This document shows, in pieces, positions 1 through 8,417 of a stretch of DNA of 33,221 nt. The stretch is taken from positions 1 through 33,221 of IMG/VR virus record IMGVR_UViG_3300024346_000280. The stretch is one strand, 5' to 3'. Below the pieces are notes generated by a model. The model was given only the letters and a program-made list of their open reading frames with translations, did not search any database and was not told the DNA's origin. This stretch comes from a virus. The first letter of the stretch is position 1. The number at the start of each line of letters is the position of its first letter. The translations under genes were made by a program, and so were the position numbers.

Positions 1-1876
1 AGTTTTGTCGGTAGCCTACCCTTATCTCAGGCATACCCCTAAGGGTAACTTCACCAGTTAGATACTCAATTTTGTGCTGACCCCAATGATCGTGTAGAAG
101 TAACCACCTTACTATGTTCTTTAGAATTTTACCTTGCGGGGTGCCGCCTTTGTCGCTGTCACATACCGCGTCTCTTCCGTAATCCGCGAACCTGGTGGTC
201 CATTCTTTTGCACGTAAACCATTCCTAGCTATGCTGATCGGGGTAGTCACCGGCATGAATTCTTTCATTATGTGCTTGTAGTTAGTGCCCAAGGGACTTT
301 CCGAGAACATGGTGTAGAAGTTAGTCAAATCATTATCGCTGCGCCCGACCGTAGAGTTAATCACATCCGTATTCTTTATAGACACAACGTCTAGGTGCTT
401 GAGAGGAGGTCCATCGAAATTACAACCAATTGTGCCTATAGAAATAGTGCCGTCGCGCACCTCCTTCACAGTTGAGTAGTCGTACACAGACCTGTACTGA
501 CCATCGCCAGATCCAACCACCTTAGAGAATATAGGCCCAAATGGTACAAACCCTAGTGGGTCTCCATCTGCTGCTAAAGGTCCTAAGTCCACCCCCTCTA
601 CAGTGGACCAGGGGTATTCCCTGAACACAATGGCAGGCACATACGCTACCGCGTGAGTGCTGCTCGCAAAGTCCCCACCCGTCCCGCGATTAAACCCAAG
701 CTCATCTTCGTCGGTTGAGTACTCACTGCCGAAACATCTGTCTAAATAAGGATCGCTGTTTAAGGACGTTTCCTTTCTTGGCACAGCTACAGGTCTTAAG
801 TCGAATACCAACTCATTCATCATCTCATTAGAGAATTTCTTCATTATGGATATTAGGGACCCTCCCTCGTGCCAGATAGGAGCCCCTTGTATATACCCGT
901 CTACGGTGGAAGTTTCTATAAAAGATAAGTCTATCAGGTCCAGAACTGTGTACACATCGTTCTTAAGATCCGTCTTCAATACATGGTACTCACGAAGCTC
1001 CGCTATACCCGCCCGTATTCTAGCGAACACTTCAGGTGGAGTGGTACCTTTGATGGTAGTGCCTCTGACGTCGGAAGTGCCTGTAATCGTGGACGACCCA
1101 ACCACCCTGGTGATAGACTCCACCTCGTCTGGGTTTTTACCTGGAGGAACGTTATTCCTATTTACTACCGCCTCGGCCTCAGAGAAAGAGCTAAAATCTT
1201 CTAACGTGTTCCTGGTGTGGTCTAGAAGCCTGTTAAACCCTTCTAAAGCGCCGACTGGGATCCGGTCCTTAGCCCTGGCGATCCTTCTCTGCCGGTTATC
1301 TGCCACAATTTTTGACGTGTGGTCGTAACTTTCAGGGAGAACCCACTGCTTGCCGAACCCTAAGAGCATGGAAGATAGATTCTCCACCATGTCAGCAGGG
1401 GACCCATGCCCACGAACTCCAGATGTTGACAGACCTGTAGGCGCCCCGGACACCAGGTACTCTTTAACGACTAGGTCCTGCCTGTGCTGGATGTTAGGGT
1501 TTACTTGTATGGTAGTTTTCTCAAAAGCCTTTTGGAAATCTGAGCACACTATCCTAAACATGGACGAAACCGCTCCGTGCTCGTTAGTTGCCTCGGTTCG
1601 CTCAACCTTATCCACGTACCCCATGAACAGGCGTATAAACCCCCTTTTCCCGTCACCCGGGTCTACGTACAGGTTCACAGTGTCGTTAGGATAGATAAGG
1701 TTGAAATAGTTCTTCCTAGGTACAACGTCTACCGACAGCGCGCCTACACCTTTGATAGACTTAGATGACTTAAAGGATACCAGGTCCTCAGACAGCTCTA
1801 TTGGTGTCTCGGAGTGGTGCGAGTGAACTACAAGGATCACCCTAGTACGCATCCTAACTGTTGATGAAGAGGACAT
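1..1876 (-). CDS. baseplate hub-like tail protein, partial (3' end beyond left edge)
   Basis: The reading frame is open from an ATG at 1874-1876 to the left edge, giving about 625 residues with no stop. The start sits one base after the tape-measure stop (TAG-T-ATG), so translation is probably coupled. The N-terminal 120 residues read as a beta-barrel of the T4 gp27/gpD hub type: a stretch ending YPNDTVNLYVDPGDG is followed by FIRLFMGYVDKVE, a pattern seen in hub proteins where a coordinate system is defined and a field-like beta strand follows. The visible end contains VRWLLLHDHWG and repeated Tyr/Gly strands. Position directly after the tape measure is where hub and tail-tip genes lie. A hub would sit at the base of the tail tube and carry the spike. 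The assignment rests on order and general pattern; another baseplate or tip protein is possible. Confidence 0.65.
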   Translation of the reverse strand, partial: MSSSSTVRMRTRVILVVHSHHSETPIELSEDLVSFKSSKSIKGVGALSVDVVPRKNYFNLIYPNDTVNLYVDPGDGKRGFIRLFMGYVDKVERTEATNEHGAVSSMFRIVCSDFQKAFEKTTIQVNPNIQHRQDLVVKEYLVSGAPTGLSTSGVRGHGSPADMVENLSSMLLGFGKQWVLPESYDHTSKIVADNRQRRIARAKDRIPVGALEGFNRLLDHTRNTLEDFSSFSEAEAVVNRNNVPPGKNPDEVESITRVVGSSTITGTSDVRGTTIKGTTPPEVFARIRAGIAELREYHVLKTDLKNDVYTVLDLIDLSFIETSTVDGYIQGAPIWHEGGSLISIMKKFSNEMMNELVFDLRPVAVPRKETSLNSDPYLDRCFGSEYSTDEDELGFNRGTGGDFASSTHAVAYVPAIVFREYPWSTVEGVDLGPLAADGDPLGFVPFGPIFSKVVGSGDGQYRSVYDYSTVKEVRDGTISIGTIGCNFDGPPLKHLDVVSIKNTDVINSTVGRSDNDLTNFYTMFSESPLGTNYKHIMKEFMPVTTPISIARNGLRAKEWTTRFADYGRDAVCDSDKGGTPQGKILKNIVRWLLLHDHWGQHKIEYLTGEVTLRGMPEIRVGYRQN

Positions 1877-1877
1877 A

Positions 1878-3968
1878 CTACCTGGTTACTCTACCTACCG
1901 GCGTTGCTTTAAAAGAAGGAGCCTTGACTGGAGCACTGTTGGGGGGGATGGCGGAAGAAAGTTCACTTATACTGTTTTCTAGGTTAGCTATCGCAGCTAG
2001 CAGCGCCTCAGGAACCTGCCCGGACCCGGACCTGGAAGACCTCATTACCCTGGCCTCAGTGTTCCTAAGAGCAGCCAGTCGGTTCTTGTTGGTATTCATA
2101 TCCATGAAAAACTGACCACCGTCAGCACCTTTGCTGTACATCATATCTTCAGAGGTAACCCCCAGCCCCTTGGCACTATTTTGGAAGCTAACAGCAGTCT
2201 TTGCGACTTGAGCCCTAGTCAATATTCGTTCGCGCTCCTTTTCTAGCCCGGCTACTTGGTACTTGTACCCAACGTGGCCTGCGCTCTTTGCAACTATCTC
2301 TTCGCGGTACTTTTCTGCTAAGGAGACCAGCTGGGCCGCCCGCTCCGTGGGGGAAGTGAATGACTCCACATTCCTAGCTATTGCCTCCCTCTGCTGCTGG
2401 ATATCATCAACGGTTTCATTCTCACCTGTAAAGTAACTTATTGATGCGTCTTTTAGTGTAAGAAGGTCTCGCGCCACGCTAGTGGCATCCATGGCTAGCT
2501 TGATGCCCTCCTCCAACCCAGCAACCATAGGAGGCAAAAGCGTCTCAAATGCTTTCAGCTGGGCATCCTGCAGTTGTCGCATCAACTTAGCTACGTCACC
2601 ACCACCAGCAGTTGAAAACCTATTAAATATCTTTGCAAGGTGCTGGATGGCGGTAGTGTTATCCAACATGTTCTCTGCAGCCGTCTTGCTTAGACTCTTA
2701 TGCTTGTCGGCCTGCTCCTGGGCCTCTGAAATATTGAACTTTCCAGCCTTCCTACCCTCCACCATGGACTGGGCCTGTGATTTACCTATACCCATCTCAG
2801 CAGCCACAGAAGCGTATTGCGCTACGTTACCACCCTCTTCTTGGATTACCTGGTCTAGGTACTTGAGAAGGTTCTTTGGGTCGGACAAGCCCTTCTCCAT
2901 TTGCTTCTCAGCTTCCCACCAACTGGTTCTCCCACCTGGCCCGTACCCCATAGCCCTCTGCAGCCTGCCCCTGGAATGCTCGCTCTTAGGGTTAACCATG
3001 GCCTGGTTCATCTTCATAGCCATAGCCGCACCACGCTCACCTTGAAAACCGGATAGATTAGTCTTACCTAGCATGGACAAAACTGTGGAACCTCCCAGCC
3101 CTACGTCTCCAGCCATCATGGACCCACCAGCCTTCTGGAGTGCGTTTGCCCCCTTCATGAATTCGACAAAACGGGCTTGCTTTAGGCCACTGTACACAGA
3201 GGCCCCCATCATCCTGGCCATGGCTCGCCCGCCGGCAGTCTGACCGCCCTTACCTATGGTGCTGGAATCAAAACTAGTTCCAGACTGCGCAAGGGATGAC
3301 ATTAAGCTAGAAGCCTCCCCAGCATTTACTGCGCGAGAACGCATAAGCTGCTGAAGCTCCCTACCCGCGTTAACCCCTGTAGACCGCGCAGCAGAAAACT
3401 GGTGCTGCGCCGTTTCAGCGTAGTTAAACCCTAGCCCCTGCCCGAATCCCTTACCAGACAGCCTGGCCCTGCCAGCGCCTTGACCAAGCATCTGGGCACG
3501 TGCCTTCTCTACCTGTAGGTGCTTCTGGTAAGCGGACACAGCGCCACCAATAACAAAACCACCTACCATCCCCAGAGCACCACCAACAGCGCGACCAGCG
3601 CCTCGGATGCCCCCCATAGTAGGGCCAGACCTGTTAGCCCTAGCGGCCTCCCTACGGTACTTGCGGTCTTCTCGGCGCTCAGACCTTATAGCCCGCTGCT
3701 CAGCCTTACGGAAGGCCTTCTTGTTGTCCCACCCCTTCTTTTCAGCTTTCTGAAGGTCGCTTACGAACTTCTTCTGAATTTTGTGATGGTCGGCGGCTAC
3801 CCTTTTCTCTGCTGCGAGGGTCTGCTTTCTAGTTCTCTGATAACTTACGTCGTTCTTACGGCGCTCCTTGTAGTTCTTCCTAGCCTGCTTCTTTACAGCC
3901 TCTAGCTCCTTAAGAACCTTCTTAGCATCTGCTATGACGTTAATCTTTAGGTCAGTACTACTAGCCAT
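1878..3968 (-). CDS. tail tape measure protein
   Basis: This 696-residue protein sets tail length and is later released through the tube. The first 120 residues are highly charged and Lys/Arg-rich, predicted as a long helix or coiled coil. A Gly/Ala-rich hydrophobic segment follows at about residues 120-145 (GAGRAVGGALGMVGGFVIGG), then a Gly/Met/Ala/Gln-rich region typical of tape measures. Another long helical section spans roughly 400-690. It starts with ATG and follows the chaperone gene by a one-base overlap (the chaperone stop and this start share position 3968). With the usual 0.15 nm per residue, the tail would be about 100 nm. It is short for a myovirus tape measure but within range. 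No lytic or peptidase domain is evident. Position between chaperones and hub fixes the call. Confidence 0.88.
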   Translation of the reverse strand: MASSTDLKINVIADAKKVLKELEAVKKQARKNYKERRKNDVSYQRTRKQTLAAEKRVAADHHKIQKKFVSDLQKAEKKGWDNKKAFRKAEQRAIRSERREDRKYRREAARANRSGPTMGGIRGAGRAVGGALGMVGGFVIGGAVSAYQKHLQVEKARAQMLGQGAGRARLSGKGFGQGLGFNYAETAQHQFSAARSTGVNAGRELQQLMRSRAVNAGEASSLMSSLAQSGTSFDSSTIGKGGQTAGGRAMARMMGASVYSGLKQARFVEFMKGANALQKAGGSMMAGDVGLGGSTVLSMLGKTNLSGFQGERGAAMAMKMNQAMVNPKSEHSRGRLQRAMGYGPGGRTSWWEAEKQMEKGLSDPKNLLKYLDQVIQEEGGNVAQYASVAAEMGIGKSQAQSMVEGRKAGKFNISEAQEQADKHKSLSKTAAENMLDNTTAIQHLAKIFNRFSTAGGGDVAKLMRQLQDAQLKAFETLLPPMVAGLEEGIKLAMDATSVARDLLTLKDASISYFTGENETVDDIQQQREAIARNVESFTSPTERAAQLVSLAEKYREEIVAKSAGHVGYKYQVAGLEKERERILTRAQVAKTAVSFQNSAKGLGVTSEDMMYSKGADGGQFFMDMNTNKNRLAALRNTEARVMRSSRSGSGQVPEALLAAIANLENSISELSSAIPPNSAPVKAPSFKATPVGRVTR

Positions 3969-4423
3969 TATTTACCCTTACCAAGTAAGTCTAGAGGAGA
4001 TATTGACGATTTTACACCACCAAACCTGTCATCAATCCCATCAAGTTGCGCAGCCTTCTTCCTGGCAGAATCGATAAGTTTTTTGCTGGCTTCAGAGGAT
4101 GCCTTACTTTCAGGCGATCTACCCTCATCTAGGTCGGGCTCTATACCCATAGACATCTCTCTTTCCCACTTATCAATCAATGGATCTCCTGTAGACTCAA
4201 ACATAATCTCTCCGTCTTCTCCACGAGAAGCGTCATACAAGGCATCCTTGTTCTTCTCGAAGAGGTCTTCGTAAAATTCAGTTAAAAGGTCTAAGGTGGT
4301 AAAATCGCCTACGTTACTAGGCGTCCAAGGAAGCTTGTACTTGTCCGTCCACCACCTTCGGAGCATTGTCAGTAGCGACGGCCTTCGAGTGTTGTTCTTG
4401 GCTATCTCCTTCGCTGCGTCCAC
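3968..4423 (-). CDS. tail assembly chaperone, downstream (T-like) partner
   Basis: A 151-residue frame beginning with a GTG at 4421-4423 lies inside the end of the upstream chaperone gene, which it overlaps by 107 nt. The frame is open further upstream, to a TGA at 4484-4486, so it could also be entered by a ribosomal frameshift from the upstream gene. The sequence RRWWTDKYKLPW followed by an acidic helix resembles the C-terminal part of tail chaperone fusion proteins. In many phages two overlapping genes between tube and tape measure make a short form and a frameshifted long form, which bind the tape measure during tube assembly. Here the needed shift is +1 (or -2), not the common -1. Independent initiation is also possible: GGAG lies 12 nt before the GTG. 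Either way, one gene of the pair encodes the tape-measure-binding part. Confidence 0.72.
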   Translation of the reverse strand: MDAAKEIAKNNTRRPSLLTMLRRWWTDKYKLPWTPSNVGDFTTLDLLTEFYEDLFEKNKDALYDASRGEDGEIMFESTGDPLIDKWEREMSMGIEPDLDEGRSPESKASSEASKKLIDSARKKAAQLDGIDDRFGGVKSSISPLDLLGKGK

Positions 4424-4814
4424 TACCGACGTTGTCTCCAGTTTTCGACCCTCTTGGTCTACGAAAGGAGTTTTCGAACTGCATCACCTCCCCGAAGACT
4501 TTGCTTAGAAGTTCTTCGTCGGCTAGCTCTGATAGGTCCCACCACACTGGGTGGGATACAACTGCAACCTCAAGGATACCGATCATCTGGTTCAGGAACT
4601 CTGTCCCCTCATCAATACCTCTACCTGTCGGGTTACCGTCATCGTCACGTACACAGTACATACCTCCGCACAACTCAGATTTCCTTCTGGAAATCTTTGT
4701 CTGGTCGAGGATACTCAACTTTTTACTAGTGAAGGTCCCATTGTAGGACTGGCCTGAGTCCTCAGACTCGTGGTCGATGCTAAATGTGTGTAGCTTTCCC
4801 TTGTTATTCATCAT
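4317..4814 (-). CDS. tail assembly chaperone, upstream (G-like) partner
   Basis: This gene of about 165 residues lies between tail tube and tape measure, the standard place for the tail-assembly chaperone. I place the start at ATG 4812-4814, because a GGAGAG site precedes it by five bases; a GTG two codons upstream is possible. The middle (ILEVAVVSHPVWWDLSEL followed by an acidic helix) has the feel of known chaperone N-terminal domains. The last 35 codons are low-complexity, Gly/Ser/Asp/Gln-rich, as expected for a linker that overlaps a second reading frame. It ends with TAG at 4317-4319. The frame that continues into the downstream partner is +1 relative to this one. If shifted, the fusion would be about 281 residues. 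It is expected to act in the cytoplasm only and be absent from virions. Confidence 0.78.
   Translation of the reverse strand: MMNNKGKLHTFSIDHESEDSGQSYNGTFTSKKLSILDQTKISRRKSELCGGMYCVRDDDGNPTGRGIDEGTEFLNQMIGILEVAVVSHPVWWDLSELADEELLSKVFGEVMQFENSFRRPRGSKTGDNVGSGRSEGDSQEQHSKAVATDNAPKVVDGQVQASLDA
4442..4445 (-). other. candidate +1 slippage site (AAA-A) in the chaperone overlap
   Basis: In the upstream chaperone frame, codon AAA (4445-4443) is followed by A, so a tRNA-Lys could slip one base forward and still pair perfectly. The next codon, CTG, is then in the downstream frame. A second candidate is TTT-C at 4463-4466. Both lie between the downstream frame's TGA at 4484-4486 and the upstream stop at 4317. 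I see no classic -1 heptamer that would give the right frame. Inference only; the pair may simply use two starts. Confidence 0.3.
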
Positions 4815-4839
4815 AAACACTCTCCATATCAGCTATCTC

Positions 4840-5262
4840 TTATTGAGGTATGTCGAACTCGTCTTTCATTCGAATAGTTACAAACGTAACATTCTCAGAG
4901 ACGATTCCGCGAGCAGTAACATCAAACGTATGCTCTTGTGCCTTACACTGCTCAAATGTAGCCATAACATTACCTGTTAGTCTATCTTCAATCTCACAAG
5001 TAAGATCTCCTGTAGTTAGAATATTATCCTGTTGAGGAAAAATTCCTAGTCTTTTTAGAGAACTACCGATAACTCTGAAGATTTGAGCCGATAGTGTAGC
5101 TCGATACGCTACAGGTACGAACTCTTTAACCTCCAATAGGTTTAGCACGTCAACAGGCTCGTAGTCAATAGATTCTGACCCACTAACTCCTGCTGCGTAG
5201 CCTACTGCCGATTGATTAATTTTGAAACGGGCTCTCGCACCCGAAAAAACATTTGCTGCCAT
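4840..5262 (-). CDS. tail tube protein (contractile tail)
   Basis: This 140-residue protein forms the inner tube through which DNA passes. Size, beta-rich sequence and position (after the sheath module, before the chaperones) match tail tube proteins of the T4 gp19/Mu gpM type. Recognisable strands include ARARFKINQSAVGYAAGV near the start and the CEIEDRLTGNVMATFEQCKAQ hairpin around residues 88-110. It has a strong SD (AGGAGA, seven bases before ATG) preceded by an (AC)n run, and its own promoter and structured leader at 5291-5485, consistent with the high expression needed for a multi-copy tube subunit. It ends 20 nt before the chaperone start. Confidence 0.85.
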   Translation of the reverse strand: MAANVFSGARARFKINQSAVGYAAGVSGSESIDYEPVDVLNLLEVKEFVPVAYRATLSAQIFRVIGSSLKRLGIFPQQDNILTTGDLTCEIEDRLTGNVMATFEQCKAQEHTFDVTARGIVSENVTFVTIRMKDEFDIPQ

Positions 5263-5290
5263 GGTTATCTCCTGTGTGTGTGTGTGTTCG

Positions 5291-5405
5291 AAAAAAAGAA
5301 ACGCCCTCTCACTAAGACCAGGTTGGGAGACCTGTGAAGTCTGGACATCTGAAGAACGGAAGCGTCGGGGGAAACTGTCCGTCCAGGGATGTAGTGAGAG
5401 GGCGT
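5291..5405 (-). ncRNA. structured leader RNA / possible attenuator or small RNA before the tail tube gene
   Basis: A perfect 14-bp inverted repeat (5301-5314 with 5392-5405) encloses 77 nt, which hold a 5-bp hairpin (5319-5323 with 5330-5334, six-base loop) and a 6-bp helix (5341-5346 with 5381-5386). Together they suggest a multi-branched RNA. On the coding strand the closing stem is followed at once by TTTC and seven Ts (5291-5300), which looks like an intrinsic terminator. A strong promoter lies about 45 nt upstream. So this is either the 5' leader of the tail tube mRNA, with conditional termination, or a separate small RNA of about 160 nt. I do not recognise the family, and no riboswitch match is claimed. 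Confidence 0.55.
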
Positions 5406-5456
5406 ATGAGAAATCGTTGCCGGGTGCTCGCAGCGTTGGCTGACGTGCTGGTTAAT

Positions 5457-5485
5457 ATTGTATGAAATAAATTAAGAATAGTCAA
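5457..5485 (-). promoter_or_regulatory. sigma70-like promoter for the tail tube/chaperone/tape measure operon
   Basis: The -35 box TTGACT (5485-5480) starts immediately after the TAG stop of the preceding gene. A 17-nt AT-rich spacer leads to the -10 box TACAAT (5462-5457). Match is 5/6 at each box with ideal spacing. Transcription would start near 5450 and pass through the folded leader at 5405-5291 before reaching the tail tube SD. Confidence 0.72.
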
Positions 5486-6058
5486 CTATTCAATCGCTAT
5501 ATCCGTTATAAGATCAACTGTTATGAGCGTAGGGTTGACCACAGTCGTTGAGCCAGGAACTACTTTTATAGCTAACCCAACGTAGTACCCAGCCGTAAAG
5601 TTGCTAGCGTCTATATTCTGGGTCCGGTGGACAACGCGAGTAGTGCTTCCCGCATCGTCGTAAGTGTCGTCTACTATTAACGTGGTAATAGACCCATTGG
5701 ATATGTCTTGGTCACGGCCGTTAAATACGTGGTAATCAATCTGCCACCTGACGGTATTTCCGGACTGATTGGTGTCATCACCCTTCGTCCAATGGACGTG
5801 GAAAGATGGAGATCCTATGAAATCATTATCTATTTTAAAAGACCTGTAAGCCCTGTCGGTAGCTGGAGTGGAGAAACTCAGTCCTATAGCTGTACCGATA
5901 GCCACTTCCAGGGGGCCAAGACCTGGCTGGGGTGTAGCGGTAGCCGGTGTCACAATAGGCTTATGAACCACCTTGGTGGTTCTGGCGATCTCCTTAGCCA
6001 GAGCCTCCCGGTGTTCGGGAGGCAGATGGCTAAGGTATCCGTCGAAAGGACTAGACAT
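5486..6058 (-). CDS. beta-rich virion-associated protein, function unknown
   Basis: This 190-residue protein lies between sheath and tube. The N-terminal 25 residues form a polar helix (LSHLPPEHREALAKEIARTT). After a Pro/Thr-rich linker, residues 55-185 look like a beta-sandwich with alternating strands: SPSFHVHWTKGDD, then VRWQIDYHVFNGRDQ, then GYYVGLAIKVVPGSTTV. The FHVHWTK...WQIDY pattern recurs in phage virion proteins of unassigned role. It may decorate the tail or be a small fibre head. It follows the sheath gene by three bases with no clear SD, so it is probably translated by coupling. Its stop codon abuts the -35 box of the next promoter. No enzymatic motif is visible. Confidence 0.6.
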   Translation of the reverse strand: MSSPFDGYLSHLPPEHREALAKEIARTTKVVHKPIVTPATATPQPGLGPLEVAIGTAIGLSFSTPATDRAYRSFKIDNDFIGSPSFHVHWTKGDDTNQSGNTVRWQIDYHVFNGRDQDISNGSITTLIVDDTYDDAGSTTRVVHRTQNIDASNFTAGYYVGLAIKVVPGSTTVVNPTLITVDLITDIAIE

Positions 6059-6061
6059 TTA

Positions 6062-8401
6062 TTACACTACAACTGGTAGCTGAAGGAAGATCTCGTTGAG
6101 TTGGAATACGATTCCTGTTACTGGGAAGATCTCAAGCTTGATGCTTGCGGTGTTTCCAGTGACGCTCACGCGAATCCTACGGTGTCCAGGGATAGTTGCA
6201 ATCCCTGTTGGATTCTCTGGGTCATCCGACCTAACGATGATGTTGTCAGCCAAGTACAAGCTGCACTTGTTAGAGATGAACGTCTTCATAGATGCTACGG
6301 TAGCTGGAGTGGCCTTCTCTCCTGTGAAGCGGTCCTCAAGAGAGGTACGAAGGTCAAAGGCGATAAACCTCACAGCGTCCCTTGTGTGGGCGTCCATGAA
6401 TGCGATGTTATCATCTGAGACGTGAGTTGTAATGTCACGTACCCACCTAAACCCTGCGGTAGGTGATTCCTCTGCAAACATAACGCCTGCCTGAATCATA
6501 GCGTTCCTGTCGGTCTTGTCGTTCGGTGCCCAAGAAGAGTCCTGAGATGTCGCGGTAGTCTTACACTGCTTGAACGTGAGAGGCTCTCCAACTTCTGGTG
6601 CACCTGCGCGCATCCCTGCAGCCGTCACAGCCGCAGACCACTCGTCCATTTCCTTGAGACTACCGTTCACATCGGAGGTAGTAAACTTCTGTGCGTATAG
6701 CTGCACATCGGTATCGTTGAGAGCAGCTGCTTGGGCTAGAACTTCAGTCCTAGTACCACTCATGCCGATGTACCCGCCACGCTCAGATTGGCCAGTACCC
6801 CTCATTAGTTGTACGTGAGACTTTAGTTGGGCAGCTACAGATGCGAACGTTGCGGAAGACCCATTGCCTTCGTTTGCAAGGTCCTGTGAGATTAGAGCAA
6901 CTACGTGATTAGCCCTAACGTCACCGACAGCGTCAAACGCAGTCTGCCAGCTGGCGTTTGTGCTGGTAGCCCTGGCTCCTCCCTCTAGAAATAGTTTAGC
7001 AGAGGTGACTAGTGGGATCTCAGAGCCCTCCTGAGAGGCAGCTGTGTTAGCCCTGGAAGCTTCAGCTAGCTCAGAGAAATCATTAATCCAAGCTACAAGC
7101 TCGTACAAGTCACTCCTGAGGTGCCCACTGTCGTCTGGGTCCACAGCGGAGTCAAACCTGACATCTACGGCTGTAGACGTGGTGCCGAAGTCGAGGTCCT
7201 TCATCAAAACTACGTCACCATTAACTCCATCTGGAACGGATGCCTCGAAGTTAGTGGTAGCATTGATACGGTTCACAAATGCAGTCAGAGTCTCACCGAC
7301 AGCAAAGGTCAATGCTAGGTCGTCGGCAGTAGGAAGTACCGCCGTAGACAGGCCTGTAGCAACTCCTGCTGCGCCAGTAACGCTTGCTGTAGCGGTGGTT
7401 ACGTCTCGTACAGAGACCCCTGCGGTGCCAAGGGCGGCTTGCTCAGTAAGGGTTAGAGCGTGTGCAGGGATAAGAGTGTACTCTGCAGCTGCTCCGGTGG
7501 TGTTGGTAGCAACCTCTCTCTGAGTACCGTCTGCAAATTGCAAGGTCATACCAGCTGCGTCATCAACGCCTGCTGCTGTAAGGTCGGTAGTGATAACAAG
7601 ACCAGCAGCATCAATGCTAGTTACGGAACCGTTACCGTTCAGGTTAGCACCACCAACGTACTTGAGGTACAAGGTAGCGTCACCTAGAATCTCTGGGGAG
7701 GTCTCAGTGAGAACACCATCGCTAAGGGTTACTACGTACTTGTTTGCACCAGCGCCATCCTCGAACTCTATAGATACGCTGTTACCATCGACACCGTAGG
7801 CCTTCGCAACTACCGACAGCTGGTTCTCAAGAATAAGGAATACGTCTGTTGCTTGTGGAACTCCATCAAAGCCAGGGGATACTGTAACGTCGGTTGTACC
7901 GTTGTCCGTAATCCTCCTTCTCTGTACGACTCCACCTGCACCGCCGTCCCACTCAGCCCACTGGCCGATATGGTCGGACGCAGTAAGTCCTCCGGTAGTG
8001 ACGTTAACCACAGTGGTAGTGGAGCCTGCGGCGGCAGTATCTGTAACAGAGGCCTCGTCTCCGAAGAGAGTGTTAGCAGCTTGGTCCAACTCGCCAGCAC
8101 CTAAGGTGGTATTAACCTTGTAGGCAAGAACCCTCTGGGCACCTCCTGGTACTCTGATGTCGTTGGAAGGGTCGAAGGCCACTCGGATGGCATCTGCTAG
8201 TGGGCCAGAACCATACGTGGCCTTAGCTAGTGCTGGATCGTCGATGATCGTGAGGCCTGGAGCCCCCGAATCAGCCTCTCCAATAAGAGCTATTACTCCC
8301 TGAGCCGATAGGCCAATTGGGGATAATGCTTTTGCGTTGATCTTTGTGATGCCGCCCGGATCGAAGCGAGTCACGCCATTGTATGTTACATATCTTGCCA
8401 T
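6062..8401 (-). CDS. tail sheath protein (contractile)
   Basis: The 779-residue protein makes the outer contractile sheath. Conserved sheath features are visible: an N-terminal domain with ALSPIGLSAQGVIALIGEADSG, then RVAFDPSNDIRVPGGAQRVLAYKVN at about residues 70-95; and the C-terminal core with TRDAVRFIAFDLRTSLEDRFTGEKAT, and the closing beta strands GHRRIRVSVTGNTASIKLEIFPV. The C-terminal core is the part that interlocks neighbouring subunits. Between about residues 120 and 430 lies a large Ala/Thr/Asp/Gly-rich region, longer than in minimal sheath proteins, which probably forms one or two surface domains. The start has an SD followed by an ACACACAC spacer, as in the tail tube gene. Confidence 0.9.
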   Translation of the reverse strand: MARYVTYNGVTRFDPGGITKINAKALSPIGLSAQGVIALIGEADSGAPGLTIIDDPALAKATYGSGPLADAIRVAFDPSNDIRVPGGAQRVLAYKVNTTLGAGELDQAANTLFGDEASVTDTAAAGSTTTVVNVTTGGLTASDHIGQWAEWDGGAGGVVQRRRITDNGTTDVTVSPGFDGVPQATDVFLILENQLSVVAKAYGVDGNSVSIEFEDGAGANKYVVTLSDGVLTETSPEILGDATLYLKYVGGANLNGNGSVTSIDAAGLVITTDLTAAGVDDAAGMTLQFADGTQREVATNTTGAAAEYTLIPAHALTLTEQAALGTAGVSVRDVTTATASVTGAAGVATGLSTAVLPTADDLALTFAVGETLTAFVNRINATTNFEASVPDGVNGDVVLMKDLDFGTTSTAVDVRFDSAVDPDDSGHLRSDLYELVAWINDFSELAEASRANTAASQEGSEIPLVTSAKLFLEGGARATSTNASWQTAFDAVGDVRANHVVALISQDLANEGNGSSATFASVAAQLKSHVQLMRGTGQSERGGYIGMSGTRTEVLAQAAALNDTDVQLYAQKFTTSDVNGSLKEMDEWSAAVTAAGMRAGAPEVGEPLTFKQCKTTATSQDSSWAPNDKTDRNAMIQAGVMFAEESPTAGFRWVRDITTHVSDDNIAFMDAHTRDAVRFIAFDLRTSLEDRFTGEKATPATVASMKTFISNKCSLYLADNIIVRSDDPENPTGIATIPGHRRIRVSVTGNTASIKLEIFPVTGIVFQLNEIFLQLPVVV

Positions 8402-8417
8402 GTGTGTGTTCTCCTAG

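Noticed and set aside
846-1768. Plus-strand open frames over 846-1768
   Set aside because: They lie opposite the well-formed hub-like minus-strand gene, have odd composition (Ser/Arg/Leu-rich), and no SD support. They are shadow frames.
5263-5485. tRNA or tmRNA in the folded leader
   Set aside because: The closing stem and inner helices do not form a cloverleaf, and there is no acceptor CCA or T-loop consensus.
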